A DNA stretch of 64,000 bases from Deroplatys truncata (taxonomy: Eukaryota; Arthropoda; Insecta; Mantodea; Mantidae). A program made the translations under genes and the position numbers. Position 1 is the stretch's first letter. Each line of letters opens with the position of its first letter. This document shows, in pieces, positions 55,593 through 64,000 of the stretch. The stretch is taken from positions 106,683,488 through 106,747,487 of the forward strand of contig CM060984.1 of assembly GCA_030765065.1 (NCBI GenBank), in the 5' to 3' direction. The notes under the pieces are model-generated. The model did no database searches. It saw nothing but the letters and a program-made list of their open reading frames with translations, and was not told the origin of the DNA.

Positions 55593-56489
55593 TAAAAAGT
55601 AATAAAACTGCAGGGAGAACTAGAACAATTTAAGAGTGCCCCTGTGATCCAGTCAGAAATTTGGCTTCTCAACTCCGATATCTTGGGGGAATTTTGTTTA
55701 ACCAGAATCATAACCCATCCTCCGTAGAGTCTGGAAGTATGAGATTGGGAGAGATTGGAATGGGTTGAGTAAACAAGTAACAAAACTCACTGTTAAGAGA
55801 GAGTAAAAACTCTAATACCATCAGTTGTTTCTCAGGCCAAAGTCCCCGTAGTAGTTAAAGAAGGCTATATAAATGAAACAATTGAGAAAAACGTGTTTAA
55901 CTTTTACTATGGTTAGGAAATTTAGTAACTTAATAGTATTACTCATAACCAAGCATAAAAATTTCCGAGCAATAAAGCCAAGATGTAAGGAAATAAGGTG
56001 GAATTGTCATTGGATTATAGGCACGGAGGTCGGAGATAACAAACCAGCCTCATCACCTGTAGACTTTTGACGTTTGCAGATAGCACTTGGGCCGGTTTTT
56101 ACCTGCCTGTCAGTGACCCTTGGCGCTGTTATCTGTACTTAAACCATTATCACTACAGGATTCTTTGTGGTATAATGTCTTGAAAGCAGAATTCCTATGC
56201 GTGTTTATAACCCAGTGATACCCAACCTTAAGCGAAAGAGGGGAGGGCGGATTTACCTCCACGCATTGTTCACGGAGCTATGTCGTATTCAAGCACGAAT
56301 GGCAATCCCAAACAAACCTCTCTTATGTCGTTTTGTAATAGTGGCAGCAGCTTCGGGTAATTTTACTGTCATTTCTGATGGCAAGAAGGTCGCAAAAACT
56401 TCTTGAACGTCTTTCTTGTCAATAGCTTTGTTAGCATTGTTTACTTTTAACAAGTTCATCGATGTTTGCCGCCAAAGATGACCAACAGT
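55593..56489. other. No recognised feature
   Basis: Short frames only (65-72 codons). The end at 56190-56489 adjoins the hAT relic, but I cannot match it. Confidence 0.45.
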
Positions 56490-56985
56490 CTTTAAAGGTA
56501 TACCAAATGATTGTGCCCTTTCCTATTACGATACTGGCTAGTTATTTTATTCATCTTCGACATCATCTGCTCATACATACATGTAGAACCAAATACTGAC
56601 ATTGGAGAAAACGTTCACAACTGGAAACTTTTTCTTGGGAAGAGATTTAAAAAGTTCCAACCTTTTTCCTGAGAATATTTCATTATTTTTGAATTCTGCA
56701 AAGCATTTAGTCCCATTTGAGATCTTGAGGAGCGTCTTTGCAGGTAAAATTAAACGGGTTGCTAAAAAAGACTTTTTTCTGTATTGCTTTCAAGTCTCGA
56801 AATTTTGGACTCGAAAGTGTCAGTTCCTTCAGAATTCTTGTTCGTGTTTACCATAATCAGTGTGAGGTATTTTTTAAACTGTCATCTCAAATGATTTTTG
56901 CAAATAAGACATTTCACCGCGTTTTCTTCTTCAGCAAAAAACAATCTTCCATTTCTTTCTGGAATACGATAAGTTTGGTTACCTT
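56490..56985 (-). pseudogene. hAT transposase relic (SCAND3/GTF2IRD2-like type)
   Basis: Read on the minus strand: first RNGRLFFAEEENAVKCLICK (about 56900-56975), a zinc-finger-like CxxC start. After a gap comes FNFTCKDAPQDLKWD and NNEIFSGKRLELFKSLPKKK, then FPVVNVFSNVSIWFYMY and EQMMSKMNKITSQYRNR. The order DAPxDLxxEL...LxxFYKxLPxxxFPxLxxxA...FGSTYxCEQxFSxMxxxKxxYRSRL is the C-terminal dimerisation region of this hAT group. Nearly all of the catalytic domain is missing and the frame is broken repeatedly. It is recognised by motif order only. Confidence 0.45.
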
Positions 56986-57013
56986 GGAACATTCCATTAC
57001 AATCAGCACTCAC

Positions 57014-57300
57014 TGAGTGAGTGAGTGAGTGAGTGAGTGAGTGAGTGAGTGAGTGAGTGAGTGAGTGAGTGAGTGAGTGAGTGAGTGAGTGAGTGAGTGA
57101 GTGAGTGAGTGAGTGAGTGAGTGAGTGAGTGAGTGAGTGAGTGAGTGAGTGAGTGAGTGAGTGAGTGAGTGAGTGAGTGAGTGAGTGAGTGAGTGAGTGA
57201 GTGAGTGAGTGAGTGAGTGAGTGAGTGAGTGAGTGAGTGAGTGAGTGAGTGAGTGAGTGAGTGAGTGAGTGAGTGAGTGAGTGAGTGAGTGAGTGAGTGA
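57014..57300. repeat. (GAGT)n array, about 71 units
   Basis: About 285 bp of uninterrupted GAGT units. It is bordered on the left by CACTCACT, the complementary motif, so the boundary is palindromic. The SLTH-repeating frames of 107 and 141 codons on the minus strand are artefacts of a tetranucleotide with no stop in any frame. Confidence 0.98.
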
Positions 57301-57478
57301 AGGAAAAATGCTACTTGCACTGTCATGGCTGACTACAAACACAAAACAGGGTGGTGGGGTAAAGCGATGTGACTCATTAGCTCGTAAGAAAAGCTGTTGG
57401 ACTTCGTTGTTATAGCTTATTAACAGTAAACACAATTTTTACAAGCATTCATCTAGTTGGTTAAATATAAAACAAAAT

Positions 57479-58170
57479 CTGATATGTTACATTCATGTAA
57501 ATTTATTACATATTTCGTTATAGGTATGGAAGAAGCTATATAAAATTCGTCGTTATTGATGACTTTGAAATTACATGCTCTTTGCATGACCAGGAAAAAG
57601 AATAATAGTGATTTGTCACTTGTAAAACGTATAAGTATTAGAAATTCAAACCAATAACAAAGAATAACTCGGAAAAGGTTAGCGCCACAAAATGTTATAT
57701 TTGACATAAGTTGTGTTCTTTAAGTGGAGCAACATTTTTTGTGTAGTAAGATTTTATCTATATCTTACGGTTTAACAATTATACAAAATTCATTCAGAAT
57801 GAAAAGGAGTTCACAGACTAATCATAGAATATTCGAGATATACATTTTATTTGCCAGGCATATGGCATTTTAATCAGTATCGTTGGAGGCAATTTTGGGA
57901 AAATAAAGAAATAATAAAACTGTGCCATGTAAACGGTAGTTTGGATGGGGTGATTTTGTTGAAAATTTCATGTCGTATCCTTAAACATGCTATAATTTAA
58001 ATGCCATGTTTAGTGTTTCACCAGCTTTTCGTTTTCAAGGTGTGCTGTTTTAACTTATGGATCTTCTAAACATACTTCATCTCAAAGCGTGTATTTACAG
58101 GAAAATCCTCATATTGAATTTTTGGGTGGAATGCAATGCTTCTCTATTTACTAAGAGTGGTAGAAGAGGT
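57479..58170 (-). mobile_element. HINE-like element, strongly diverged
   Basis: TCTGATATGTTACATTCATG at the 3' end and GTGGTAGAAGAGGTAAAAA at the 5' end. The 3' subterminal repeat is deleted and the microsatellite is missing (TGCTGTTTTAACTTATGG), so this is one of the oldest-looking copies. Confidence 0.65.
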
Positions 58171-59059
58171 AAAAATGGGACACTTTACTCCTAACTACCT
58201 CTATCATGAGTATTAACAATAAATAACGCTTGTAGTAACACAGAAAGCTACAATGGATCTACTCCTGACTTATTGCATCACTAGACAATTTCAAAAGAAG
58301 GCTATTATACTCTCTTTGAAAGGTAAAAAGCAAGATTCAGCTCCAAGACTCGAAACCCGACTTTGATCTCTCGCAAGAAAGGCATTGATGCACGGCCAGG
58401 AATTACACCAAGGAAAAGTTATCAGGAGTAACATAAACCGAAGATAGTGCCAATGAAATACTGCTGAGTACCAATAAAAATGTCTTTGCTTTAGTATAGA
58501 TTTCCCAGTGTTCCAATGCTAATTATTCCTCATATATTCACCTCCATTGTAATAATTATTTGTAAGGGAAAATGCAAAATACTCGCTAGGATCAGTAGAC
58601 GTGAAGTTCAGATTCTCCAAAGAGAGTTTTATGTACGGCCATGGAAACCTAATGGGATGGGATGTTATCATCATGATGGAATAGAATTCCTCGACATACG
58701 TTTTCTGCCATGTAATTACTTCGGAAAATGCATAATGATACACATTATTACACAGTAATGGTCTGATCTGTATGTATACAATCTGATATTAATGCCTCTA
58801 ACATTCCAGAATAACCCCTTGAATCGAAAAGAGTATTGCTCATTATCGATTCAGTATTAGTCTTTAGATCAAAGTTATGTGCGCACATTTCAGCCTGTGC
58901 CACAAATTACAGGAAATATGTGGTATCCCTCAGAAAACAAAAATAGTTTGAATTAGGACCTAATGTTTCTGGAGCTCTTACGGGGAGTCTTTTTTTCTTT
59001 TAAAGTAAGTACCGGTAATTATTTTAGAAACTAGAACATTATTTTCCAAACATTTTATT
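58171..59059. other. No recognised feature
   Basis: Overlapping 80- and 74-codon frames on opposite strands at 58516-58758 have no recognised motif. Confidence 0.5.
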
Positions 59060-59580
59060 ACTATTCATTACCTCACACCGTACACTACATCCCCACGTAG
59101 TAACCGCCGTTAATCGCCACTTTTCATTACGGGAAACCATTTTTTGTATGCCTTCGTCAAATAATGATGCCGCCTGTGATGAAAAGCCAAGTCTGTGCTT
59201 CTTCGTTTCACAGCATCATCGTCGTTGAAATGTTTTCCAATGAGGAATTTCTTCAGATGAAGAAACACATGAAAATCGCTTGAGTCCAAATCCAGGTTGT
59301 AGGGAGGGTGGTCGCATTGTTTCCAACCAAATAATGCGATCAGAACTTGAGATTGTTTGGCTATGTGTGACCGGGTATTGACATGAACCAAAGGACTGCA
59401 CAGAAAAGTATTTCACGCCTTTTGAGCTTTCGTAATGTCTTACAATAGACGTCTTTGTTGATTGTCATATTCCTGGGTAAGAATTCTACCAGCAAAATAC
59501 CTTGTGTCCCAAAAAACCGTGCACATGATCTTGAGAGTAAGCTGCGTTTGGCATTCTAATAAATGGAGGAACTGATCGCG
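59060..59580 (-). pseudogene. Mariner transposase pseudogene, third lineage, C-terminal part
   Basis: On the minus strand: KIMCTVFWDT, FLPRNMTINKDVYCKTLRK-like sequence, VNTRSHIAKQSQVLIALFGW (the catalytic HDNARPH region reads HVNTRSH), CDHPPYNLDLDSSDFHVFLH and YKKWFPVMKSG. It also shares 3' flank with 38457-39395 (AGGTAATGAAT...ATAAT), so the two are copies of one element type. The N-terminal half is missing. Confidence 0.78.
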
Positions 59581-59797
59581 CATTTTAAAATCACGACTGC
59601 AGTGGCAAAATATTAAAACGGCACTTACTTCAAAAACACGCCTCGAATATGAATCGTTGTTTAAAATACTTTCTAGGATGATAGGTCAATAATTACTTAA
59701 ATATATTACATTTAATGATCAACTTGTTCTACATGATTATCAGCTGGAATCGGAAATAATTATGTTTTAGGAAACTCACGATCTCTGCACCATCTTC

Positions 59798-60128
59798 TCT
59801 ATTAAAATATTATGTATTTAGGGCAACCACATGAAAAATGAAATGCATATCTTGAATTTCCTGGGATTATCCTGTGAAGTCTATTTCGTTCGGAAGGGAT
59901 TCTATATAATCTTGTCTAACTGATATACGCTAAGCGACAGACGAAAACGTACTCCGCAGAAAATGTAGACATCTTTGAAATACACCATTTATTTCAAACA
60001 ATTGTTTGGGCAAAAACCATATCCAAGATAGTTATTAATGGTTCGGATATGTTCAATACTTTGTCATACTTTTCAAGTCCTGTCGATTTTCAGTGGTTTC
60101 TCGCGACTGCATGGAAAAAGTACGATGC
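59798..60128 (+). mobile_element. HINE-like fragment, subfamily B 3' half
   Basis: AAATGAAATGCATATCTTGA, GGGATTATCCTGTGAAGTC, TAAGCGACAGACGAAAACGT and TTTCTCGCGACTGCATGG. It lacks both ends. Confidence 0.6.
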
Positions 60129-61207
60129 AGCATCCATATTTTCTGTTTAGGATAAAATAATACCTGTAATAGTGTACCCTACAATCAAAATATCACTTTC
60201 AATATGTTATTATGTATGTGTTTATTGTACCTTTTTACTCGAAACTGCAGGAATGCTTGCTTGTATATCATTATATATAAAATATGTTAGTTTACAAAGA
60301 TTATATGTCATCTTGTACTTACTCCAATGTAGAGAATGGATTGTAATTGGCCACGAAGTCAAAGCTAAGCCTCGATATTGAGCTTCGCAAAATACCTTAG
60401 TATTAAACCTAATGCTTGTGTTATTTTTCACTAACACGTAAGGAAAACAAAGTTTGAAAACATCTCATAAGCGTATACGTTGTGTAAAGACTTGAGAAAT
60501 AATGGGAGGGTTACTTAGCTAGGAGAGAAGGTAAAGAGAGTTGAAGAGGGATACAAAGTAGGAGAGAGTTTCAGAAAGGGAGATAGTACACATCCCTGGT
60601 TAACACAATAACGTTAGCAGACCTATGGTTTTAGTCTGTTCCTAACAATAAACTGCTTCAAAATGGATAAATTGCTTCACTGCTAAAGCAACATACTCAA
60701 CAGAAAAGCTTCAAACAATGTATTCTATATATGGAAGTAATTCGGTTATGATCCATGATAATTCATGCCAGAAAGAGAAATAAGTGAGTCAAGACCCTAT
60801 TACTGCTTATGTAAGTGGGTATCGCTTAATAGCCTATGGTTTCTTGACTTAGAAACTACACATGCATGTGCATGTCCGAATTTTATGGGAAAATGTGAGA
60901 TTAAAATGTTACCCGGTCCTTTGTAAACAACGGTAACAAGTCGGGAAATATCTCGCACGAACGTGAGATGCAGTTGGCGCCTTCTGTTTGATTAATATTT
61001 TATAACTACGAAATAAAAACTGTTACGCTTAAAACATAACTCCTTTAATATTTTGCGTCGGATTTATCCTTAGAAACCTGGAGAGTTAGTGTGCGGATCA
61101 ATGGATTCAGAAGCAACAATATAAACCTTTGTCTGTATATGCTGTTATGGTTATATACGAGATGTGTACTGCCTACACTCCTACCAGTACACATGTCACT
61201 TGTTTTT
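60129..61207. other. No recognised feature
   Basis: AT-rich with a purine-rich patch GGGAGGG...GAGAGAAGGTAAAGAG at 60500-60590. Nothing recognised. Confidence 0.5.
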
Positions 61208-62024
61208 ACTTTCTCTGCTACGTATAGTAAGTAGGGGAAGTATTGCATTCCACCCAAATATTCGAAATCAAGATTTCACCGGAAATACATGTTCTGAGAC
61301 CCTGAATCCAAAGAGGAATTTTTAAAGAAAGGTGGTGTCTGTTTGGATGTGTCTCTGTGTGTCCGTGAACAGCATAACTCAAAAACGAAAAGTCGGATAA
61401 ACACCAAACTTGGTACTTAGGTTCAGATCTTTCAAAGATGCAACAAGAAAATCCCCCACTGCAGACTACCATTTAGATGCAACCTTTCTCGAATTGTTTT
61501 TTCTCATAAATGGCTCTAACGGTTTTAATTAAAGCATCATGCATTTAAGATATTTTCGTGACAAATGAGATGCATATCTTGAATTTTCTGGGAATTTCCT
61601 TCATTCTGAATGGCTATTGCGTAACTGGTAAAGTAAGAGATGGACAATTTTTTTCTACGCAAAAAATGTAGATCTCGTTAAAATACACAATTTATGTGAT
61701 CTACGGTATTTTTTTATGGAGTGAACCATTTCCGAAATATTCCTTGTGCTTTTCAATAATTACTTTTTCCCAAATGGGAATTCGTTATTCGTTTTTTATT
61801 TATTTTTTTATGTTCTGACATGCAAAAAGAATGGAATGCTCCACATAGCAACCAGCTCTTGAAAGTTTTGACTATCACTTAAAACTTACCATATTTCCCT
61901 TGCACCTACAAGGAAATTAGCAACAAGTTGTTTATCTCATTAACATGAAGTACTTGGAGAATAAGCGTTTGTAAAAATATTTTGTACAAAAGTAGAGAAA
62001 GTCATGTGAGTGCAACACATAAGA
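61208..62024 (+). mobile_element. HINE-like element, subfamily A, full length
   Basis: 5' ACTTTCTCTGCTACGTATAG with partner AGTAGGG; 3' AAGTAGAGAAAGTCATGTGA ending AACACATAAGAC. It sits between T-runs on both sides. Confidence 0.85.
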
Positions 62025-62109
62025 CTTTTTTTTAAAATAAATTTCAAGGAACAAAAATGAAACAATGAACGAAGCTATATTCAGTGCAAAACTAAGGTGA
62101 GGCCAAAAA

Positions 62110-62142
62110 AGTCTCTCTCTCTCTCCCTCTCTCTTTCTCTCT
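62110..62142. repeat. (CT)n-rich tract
   Basis: About 33 bp of CT units with three interruptions. Confidence 0.9.
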
Positions 62143-62189
62143 CAATAGATCATGCTGTGAATGGTGTAAATAATGAGCGTTAGGCCAGC

Positions 62190-62420
62190 TCAATGTATTA
62201 TGATAGGACTCGATCTTCTAGAGGGAAGGATGGATAAGTAACGAGTTATCGGTATCTTAAAGCGCACAAAAGCCACAATATTTATATCAAATATTTCGTT
62301 TGAGCTGGGATCGAAACGAACTCTAAAATTACTACCATAATCGAACAGAGATATAGCGTTGCACGGGCAGCTGAATTGCTGACATAGCTCGAAGAACCAA
62401 ATGCCGTTGGTGGAAAAATT
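62190..62420 (-). mobile_element. Possible tRNA-derived SINE
   Basis: On the minus strand a B-box-like GTTTCGATCCC is followed by AGCTCAAACGAA and a body with GTGGCTTTTGTGCGC. An A-box half may be CAGCTGCCCGTGCAACG. Only one copy seen, strongly diverged. Confidence 0.4.
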
Positions 62421-62739
62421 AACAAGAAAGACTGTTATCGTCAACCTTATTAATTAATAATAGTATGATTATTATTAGTGTAATGGCACTCAACTATCAA
62501 GGGCATAGACAACTCATTGATAGTCTACCTAAGCTAGCGGTGCGGTAAGTAACTTGTCAGACAGGTAACTAGAATCAGGCAAGACAGGCGACTCTTGGAG
62601 AGGATGCAGCTGCATGTATAATCCGTTTCATATATTAGCCCTTTTCAGCACGCCTTATCTGCTACAGCAGATGCCATATATTTCCCGTTGTGACCTCAGA
62701 GCAGTACTTTATAATTAAAGATGAGAATTCCATGCAAAT

Positions 62740-64000
62740 GCGTGTTTTTATAGGATCATTGGACATAATTCAAATTTAGTACTTATCCATTTCATTACTT
62801 TCTGATTCCGAATATGTGTACTTTTTTCGTGCATATTTGCATATTTTGACCTTTTGGGGAATAAAACCACGCATAATGCATATATAAGGCATTTTTAAGT
62901 TGATTACACATATAACACACATTATTTTCAATTTAAATGCATGTTTCAAATATTTTGAGTAGACAGCTCAGGTTGTTGATTATATGATCCTTATTTTTCA
63001 GGAATTAGGACTGTAAAAAAAGGCGGGGGGATAACAGAAACAGAAAGCTAAGATTTTCACAATAAGATGACTTTCCTAGAATTTTACTGACAGCCCTCTG
63101 CAGACCGCCTGTCATAAACCGATTTATTTATCCACAACAATCACCGGCAAGATTTTGATTTCGCGAGAATCGACAATTTCGCCTTCTGAGTCAGTTACCG
63201 CAACAACGACAGCGTTGCAGAGCGGTCTTGTGGAATTTGAACAAACCTTACTAGCAATTTCGACTCGTAAGTGGTAAATGTCTGTGTTATTCTGTTTGCA
63301 TGGCTAATGTGTTTCTAAAATGCCTTCAATTAAAAGTTCCAGAAGTGTACTCCTTGTACGGTGGATAAAAGGAAACTATTTTATTAGATCAGATGGGGAT
63401 GTATTCTGTGATTGTTGTTGCAAAGAGGTCAGCTATTCTTTTACCGATAATTTTATATTGCACTCGTTATTTGTAAAACATTACTAAATTTGTTTTACAT
63501 AATTAATTAAATAAGAATGCAATTTTTTTTAAAAAAATTCATATCCATACAGGGAAATGAATTAGTGAATTGGAAAGAAAACTGACCGTGCAGGTATGCT
63601 TTGTTAGTGCATGAGTACATACATATTTTGGAATTTTATAGTGCATGGAAGTCTCGTCTTTATTTATAATACGCTGGACGTTGTATTTCTAACAATTTTT
63701 TAATTCGTTTACATACAAAATAATAATACGTGTTCTCTGATTTATAGTTTACTCGTATATATACATAAAGCAAAGCCTAACCTATTCTTTAGATTTGCGG
63801 ACATATCACGCTCAATGATTTAATCAACTCAAAGTCTGCTTGAGGTCGATCGGAAAATCGGCGATTTGGTTGCTTTTGTAAACTAGGATTTTCTTTGTCA
63901 GCAGGCTAAGCATGGAGCCAGTAATTATCGTAAAAAGTTTAGGTATTGATTTAAAATATCAATAGTTACAGTATTAAAAAATACGCTATCGGTTTTATTG
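62740..64000 (+). mobile_element. Possible hAT element with CGGBP1-like gene, running off the window
   Basis: Upstream of the zinc-finger frame lies an AT-rich stretch with GCATATTTGCATATTTTGAC (62835-62854) and further ATGCAT/ATATTTTG motifs, as often seen near the ends of hAT elements. From 63095 to 63300 the sequence is richer in CpG, which would fit a leader region. No terminal repeat or transposase is visible, so the call depends on the frame at 63320-63487. Confidence 0.3.
63320..63487 (+). CDS. 55-codon frame with C2H2/BED-like finger, CGGBP1-like N-terminus
   Basis: It begins MPSIKSSRSVLLVRWIKGNY and contains DGDVFCDCCCKEV, then HSLFVKH. This gives Cys30-x2-Cys33 ... His48-x5-His54, a plausible zinc site with the FCxxCxxxV pattern of BED-type fingers. 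CGGBP1-like proteins are about 150-170 residues, start with a basic MPxxKxS stretch and have their finger at this distance. Here a stop follows right after the second histidine, so this is either a truncated relic or the first coding exon. GT at 63428 and an AG...GT-bounded stretch at 63555-63594 could be splice sites, but the frame does not continue open. In vertebrates CGGBP1 is a domesticated hAT-derived DNA-binding protein. Confidence 0.35.
   Translation: MPSIKSSRSVLLVRWIKGNYFIRSDGDVFCDCCCKEVSYSFTDNFILHSLFVKHY

Noticed and set aside
57003..57435. Long minus-strand frames encoding a repeated SLTH peptide
   Set aside because: They are translations of an uninterrupted GAGT tetranucleotide, which has no stop codon in any frame. 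There is no gene context.
1..64000. CRISPR arrays, operons, phage or plasmid modules
   Set aside because: The window has eukaryotic character throughout. The only regularly spaced repeats are microsatellites and dispersed transposon copies.
1..64000. Endogenous retrovirus or LTR retrotransposon
   Set aside because: I looked for long direct terminal repeats, protease, integrase and primer-binding sites and found none that I could support.

Overview
This window looks like intergenic or intronic DNA from a large, AT-rich arthropod genome, most likely an insect and possibly polyneopteran; that placement is inference. The evidence is the kind of repeats present: several lineages of mariner/Tc1 transposons, tRNA-derived SINEs, decayed non-LTR retrotransposons, hAT and Mutator-like relics, and one very abundant Helitron-like family. 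I find no rRNA, no functional tRNA, no CRISPR array and no operon. No intact host protein-coding gene can be supported. Almost every longer reading frame is either an accidental translation of a repeat or a broken transposase or reverse transcriptase.

The dominant component is one family, called here the ACTTTCTCTAC family, with about 35 copies or fragments on both strands and a full length of about 800-950 bp. It opens with a hairpin, contains a GTGTGTCTG-type microsatellite followed by a conserved block (AACAGCATAACTCAAAAAC, then ACCAAACTTGGTATT), and ends with the inverted motif GTAGAGAAAGT followed by about 22 bases carrying a second small hairpin. This architecture resembles the non-autonomous Helitron/helentron elements known as DINE-1 or HINEs. 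There are two subfamilies. In A the ends read ACTTTCTCTACT; in B they read ACTTTCTCTACC. The pairing arm of the 5' hairpin changes in step.

Layout. 0-7 kb: a dense HINE cluster with a nested hAT MITE and three SINEs. 7-13 kb: two diverged copies of an unnamed repeat (one split by a SINE), an internally deleted transposase relic, and a LINE RNase H relic. 13-26.5 kb: HINE copies, a Tc1-like relic, a LINE C-terminus, and a HINE split by a LINE 3' end. 26.9-32 kb: a mariner with both terminal repeats, then a Mutator-like element itself split by a second mariner. 32-47 kb: HINEs, a truncated DDE transposon, a LINE reverse transcriptase relic and a third mariner lineage. 47-53 kb: SINEs and a Tc1 element whose transposase keeps a long open frame with a DD34E triad. 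53-64 kb: more HINEs, a hAT relic beside a roughly 285-bp GAGT array, a second copy of the third mariner lineage, and at the right edge what may be the start of a hAT element with a CGGBP1-like zinc-finger frame.

The sequences do not work together as a pathway. What they preserve is an insertion history: several nestings give a relative order. The most interesting signals are the coordinated end evolution of the HINE family, its fold-back sub-lineage and perfect-palindrome end, the nested Mutator/mariner locus, and the CGGBP1-like frame at the right edge.
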